Origin: Pseudomonas quercus
Lineage (GTDB): Bacteria > Pseudomonadota > Gammaproteobacteria > Pseudomonadales > Pseudomonadaceae
Length of the DNA: 64,000 nt
Reading direction: 5' to 3'
Assembly: GCF_012033695.1 (NCBI RefSeq)
Contig: NZ_JAAVJI010000015.1
Coordinates: 1 to 64,000, forward strand
The notes below the pieces were generated by a model. That model was given only the letters and a program-made list of their open reading frames with translations. It searched no databases and had not been told where the DNA came from. How positions within the stretch are numbered: position 1 is the first letter of the stretch; each line of letters opens with the position of its first letter. Position numbers and translations under genes: made by a program. This document shows positions 61,912 to 64,000 of the stretch, piece by piece.

Positions 61912-62325
61912 ATGGTTGAAAACAACGAATTACGAAAAGCAGGCCTCAAGGTGACCCTTCCACGGGTCAAGATCCTGCAAATGCTTGACTCGGCCGAGCA
62001 GCGCCACATGAGCGCTGAGGACGTGTACAAGGCCCTCATGGAAGCGGGAGAAGATGTTGGCCTGGCCACGGTGTACCGTGTACTGACCCAGTTCGAAGCT
62101 GCCGGGCTCGTGGTTCGCCATAACTTCGATGGTGGCCATGCGGTGTTCGAACTTGCCGATGGCGGCCACCATGACCACATGGTCGACGTGGAGTCGGGCG
62201 AGGTGATCGAGTTCTTCGACAGTGAAATCGAGAAGCGCCAGAAGGAGATCGTGGCCGAGCACGGCTTCGACCTGATGGACCACAACCTGGTGCTGTACGT
62301 GCGCAAGCGCAAGTCACTAGGCTGA
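61912..62325 (+). CDS. fur: Ferric uptake regulator Fur
   Basis: Fur is the iron-dependent repressor of iron-uptake genes. The 137-residue protein begins MVENNELRKAGLKVTLPR, has the DNA-recognition helix region VGLATVYRVLTQFEAAGLV and the metal-site segment GHHDHMVDVESGEVIEF, with FDLMDHNLVLYVR near the end. The only position where the P. aeruginosa protein has a cysteine after HHDHMV is Asp here, which fits Pseudomonas Fur proteins that lack the structural-zinc cysteines. The ATG at 61912 was chosen; upstream frame codons to 61780 are the bamE promoter region. Confidence 0.96.
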   Translation: MVENNELRKAGLKVTLPRVKILQMLDSAEQRHMSAEDVYKALMEAGEDVGLATVYRVLTQFEAAGLVVRHNFDGGHAVFELADGGHHDHMVDVESGEVIEFFDSEIEKRQKEIVAEHGFDLMDHNLVLYVRKRKSLG

Positions 62326-62332
62326 ACCAACG

Positions 62333-62359
62333 AAAACCCCGCTATCAACGCGGGGTTTT
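62333..62359 (+). terminator. Rho-independent terminator of fur
   Basis: AAAACCCCGC pairs with GCGGGGTTTT across TATCAAC, followed by GTTTATTTT; the hairpin starts eight bases after the fur stop. Confidence 0.9.
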
Positions 62360-62470
62360 GTTTATTTTGGGTTGGCCTTTCGGCAACAGCGCGCGCAAGG
62401 TTCCCGGTCTACGCCTTCGGCTATAGCCGGTCCCGCAGCAAGCAACCGGCTCAAAGCATAGCTTTGCCGA

Positions 62471-64000
62471 TCAACCCTTGGCGCTGACCACCATTTTCTT
62501 GGCATGGGCGATGGATTCCTTGGTCAGGTCTACCCCACCCAGCATGCGCGCCACTTCCTCGATACGCTCGGCCCTGGCCAGGCTGCGAACGGCGGTGCGT
62601 GTTTCGTCACTGCCACGCAGTTTGTGCACGAACAGGTGATGGTGCCCTTGAGCGGCTACCTGGGGCAGGTGCGTCACGGTCAGCACCTGGCCGCGATCGC
62701 CCAGCCGGCGCAGTAACTGGCCCACGATCTCTGCGGTAGGGCCACCAATGCCCACGTCCACTTCGTCGAACACCAAGGTAGGGGTACGCGAAGTTTGAGC
62801 AGTGATCACCTGGATGGCCAGGCTGATACGCGACAGCTCGCCCCCCGACGCGACCTTGGCCAGGGACTTGATAGGCTGGCCTGGGTTGGCGCTTACCATC
62901 AGCTCTGTGCTTTCCAGGCCATTGGGGTGCAGGTCCTTGCCGTCATGGGGCTTCAATTCGATACGGAAGCGACCGCCGGGCATGCCCAACCGGTGAATTT
63001 CTTCTTCCACTGCCCCTGCCAGCCGCTGCGCCGCGTCGGCGCGTAGGGCGCTGAGCTCGACCGCCTTTTCCTGGTAATGCCGGGCAAAGGCTGCCAACTC
63101 GCCCTCCAGGCGCTCGATGGACTCATCACACGCTGCCAGGCTTTCCACTTCGTCAAACAGCTTTTGTTGCAGGGCCGCGACTTCGGCCGGCTGAATGCGG
63201 TGCTTGCGCGCCAAGGTATAAATAGTGTCCAGGCGCTCTTCGACCAGTTGCAGGCGCGCAGGGTCGGCTTCGAAGTTGTCTACGAAGCGGTTCAGTTCAC
63301 CCACTGCTTCTTCGACCTGAATCTGAGCCGAGGCCAGCATGTTCGCCGCTTCCTGCAAGGCGCGAGGCGGGTTGTCCACTGAGGTGAGCCGGTTCAGGCA
63401 GGCACTGAGTGCGTCCATGATGTTGCCCGCGTCGCTTTCCGAGCACTGCTCCACCACCTGCCGGCTGGTGGCGAACAGCCCCTCGGCATTGGCAAGGTTC
63501 CTCTGGGCGTCTTCCAGTTCCTGCAGTTCGTTTTCGCCCAGTGCCAGGTTTTCCAGTTCTTCCAGCTGGTAGCTGAGCAACTGATGGCGCGCACGTTGCT
63601 CATCGCTGGTGCTGGATAAGCGGTGAATTTCCTGGCGGGTCTGCCGCCACCGCTGGGCCGCCAGCATCACTTGCCGGGCCAGGTCGCTGGCGCCGGCGAA
63701 TTCGTCCAGCAGGCGGCGGTGCGTGTCTGGCTTGAGCAAGGTTTGATGCTCGTGCTGGCCATGGATGTCGATCAGCAGCTCACCCAGCGCCTTGAGGTCA
63801 CCCAGGGGGCTGGGTGTGCCATTGATGTAGGCACGGGAGCGGCCTTCGCTGGTAATCACCCGGCGCAGAATGCAGTGGGCGTCGGTTTCCAGGTCCCGCT
63901 CGGCGAGCCAGGCGCGCGCATCGGGGATGTCGGTGACATCGAAGGTCGCCAGCACATCCGCCTTGTCGGCACCAGGGCGTACTACGCCGCTGTCTGCACG
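62471..64000 (-). CDS. recN: DNA repair protein RecN (3' part; start outside the window)
   Basis: The frame stays open to the right edge, so the N-terminal Walker A part of RecN is missing from this window. RecN is an SMC-like ATPase acting at double-strand breaks. The 500-plus residues visible include the long coiled-coil region with QHEHQTLLK and the C-terminal ATPase half with the signature VASGGELSRISLAIQV, Walker B TLVFDEVDVGIGGPTAEIVG and THLPQVAAQGHHHLFVHK. It is convergent with fur and separated from it by 145 bases. Confidence 0.95.
   Translation of the reverse strand, partial: RADSGVVRPGADKADVLATFDVTDIPDARAWLAERDLETDAHCILRRVITSEGRSRAYINGTPSPLGDLKALGELLIDIHGQHEHQTLLKPDTHRRLLDEFAGASDLARQVMLAAQRWRQTRQEIHRLSSTSDEQRARHQLLSYQLEELENLALGENELQELEDAQRNLANAEGLFATSRQVVEQCSESDAGNIMDALSACLNRLTSVDNPPRALQEAANMLASAQIQVEEAVGELNRFVDNFEADPARLQLVEERLDTIYTLARKHRIQPAEVAALQQKLFDEVESLAACDESIERLEGELAAFARHYQEKAVELSALRADAAQRLAGAVEEEIHRLGMPGGRFRIELKPHDGKDLHPNGLESTELMVSANPGQPIKSLAKVASGGELSRISLAIQVITAQTSRTPTLVFDEVDVGIGGPTAEIVGQLLRRLGDRGQVLTVTHLPQVAAQGHHHLFVHKLRGSDETRTAVRSLARAERIEEVARMLGGVDLTKESIAHAKKMVVSAKG

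Overview
The window reads as a chromosome segment of a Pseudomonas species, most likely the P. putida group. The evidence is the 5S rRNA sequence, high GC with Pseudomonas-like core proteins (RecCBD, MmsAB, Fur, BamE, RatA, RecN, tmRNA/SmpB) and the putida-style GTAGGAGCGG REP palindromes. No plasmid or phage backbone genes, integrase or CRISPR array were seen.

Layout. (1) 1-9.5 kb: the end of an rRNA operon (5S and terminator), then recC-recB-recD, translationally coupled by ATGA overlaps. (2) 9.7-22.5 kb: a type I secretion locus with two HlyB-type ABC exporters and one HlyD-type adaptor around a 1810-residue secreted protein. That protein combines RTX/EF-hand-like repeats, a subtilisin/kexin-like protease domain and a P-domain. 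Two tandem copies of an AT-rich, membrane-anchored small gene precede it, one broken by a nonsense codon. (3) 22.5-36.7 kb: ordinary metabolism and signalling, namely LysR/mmsAB (valine catabolism), a quinone reductase with a LysR gene, periplasmic gamma-glutamyltransferase, an alpha-ketoglutarate-semialdehyde-type dehydrogenase, a REC-CheC-like regulator next to a diguanylate cyclase, REP palindromes, a bestrophin-like channel and a royal-jelly/yellow-type secreted protein.

(4) 36.8-51.7 kb: an accessory, partly AT-rich region ending at the 3' end of ssrA. It holds an orphan Imm35-like gene, a McrA-like type IV restriction gene (head-SRA-HNH), a coupled DUF262 / DUF3696-ATPase / unknown-protein operon, a decayed abortive-infection gene, a type III restriction-modification pair, and a 645-residue protein with an internal duplication and TALE/Bat-like repeat units. 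This is a defence island. (5) 51.7-64 kb: core genome again, with tmRNA, a small periplasmic protein, a coupled lutABC-dld lactate oxidation operon, smpB, a sodium:neurotransmitter-type symporter, ratA (with an apparent remnant of rnfH), bamE, fur and the 3' part of recN.

The most unusual material is the dual-exporter protease locus, the TALE-like protein beside ssrA, and the three-gene DUF262/DUF3696 operon. Family names rest on motif recognition by eye; no database search was run.
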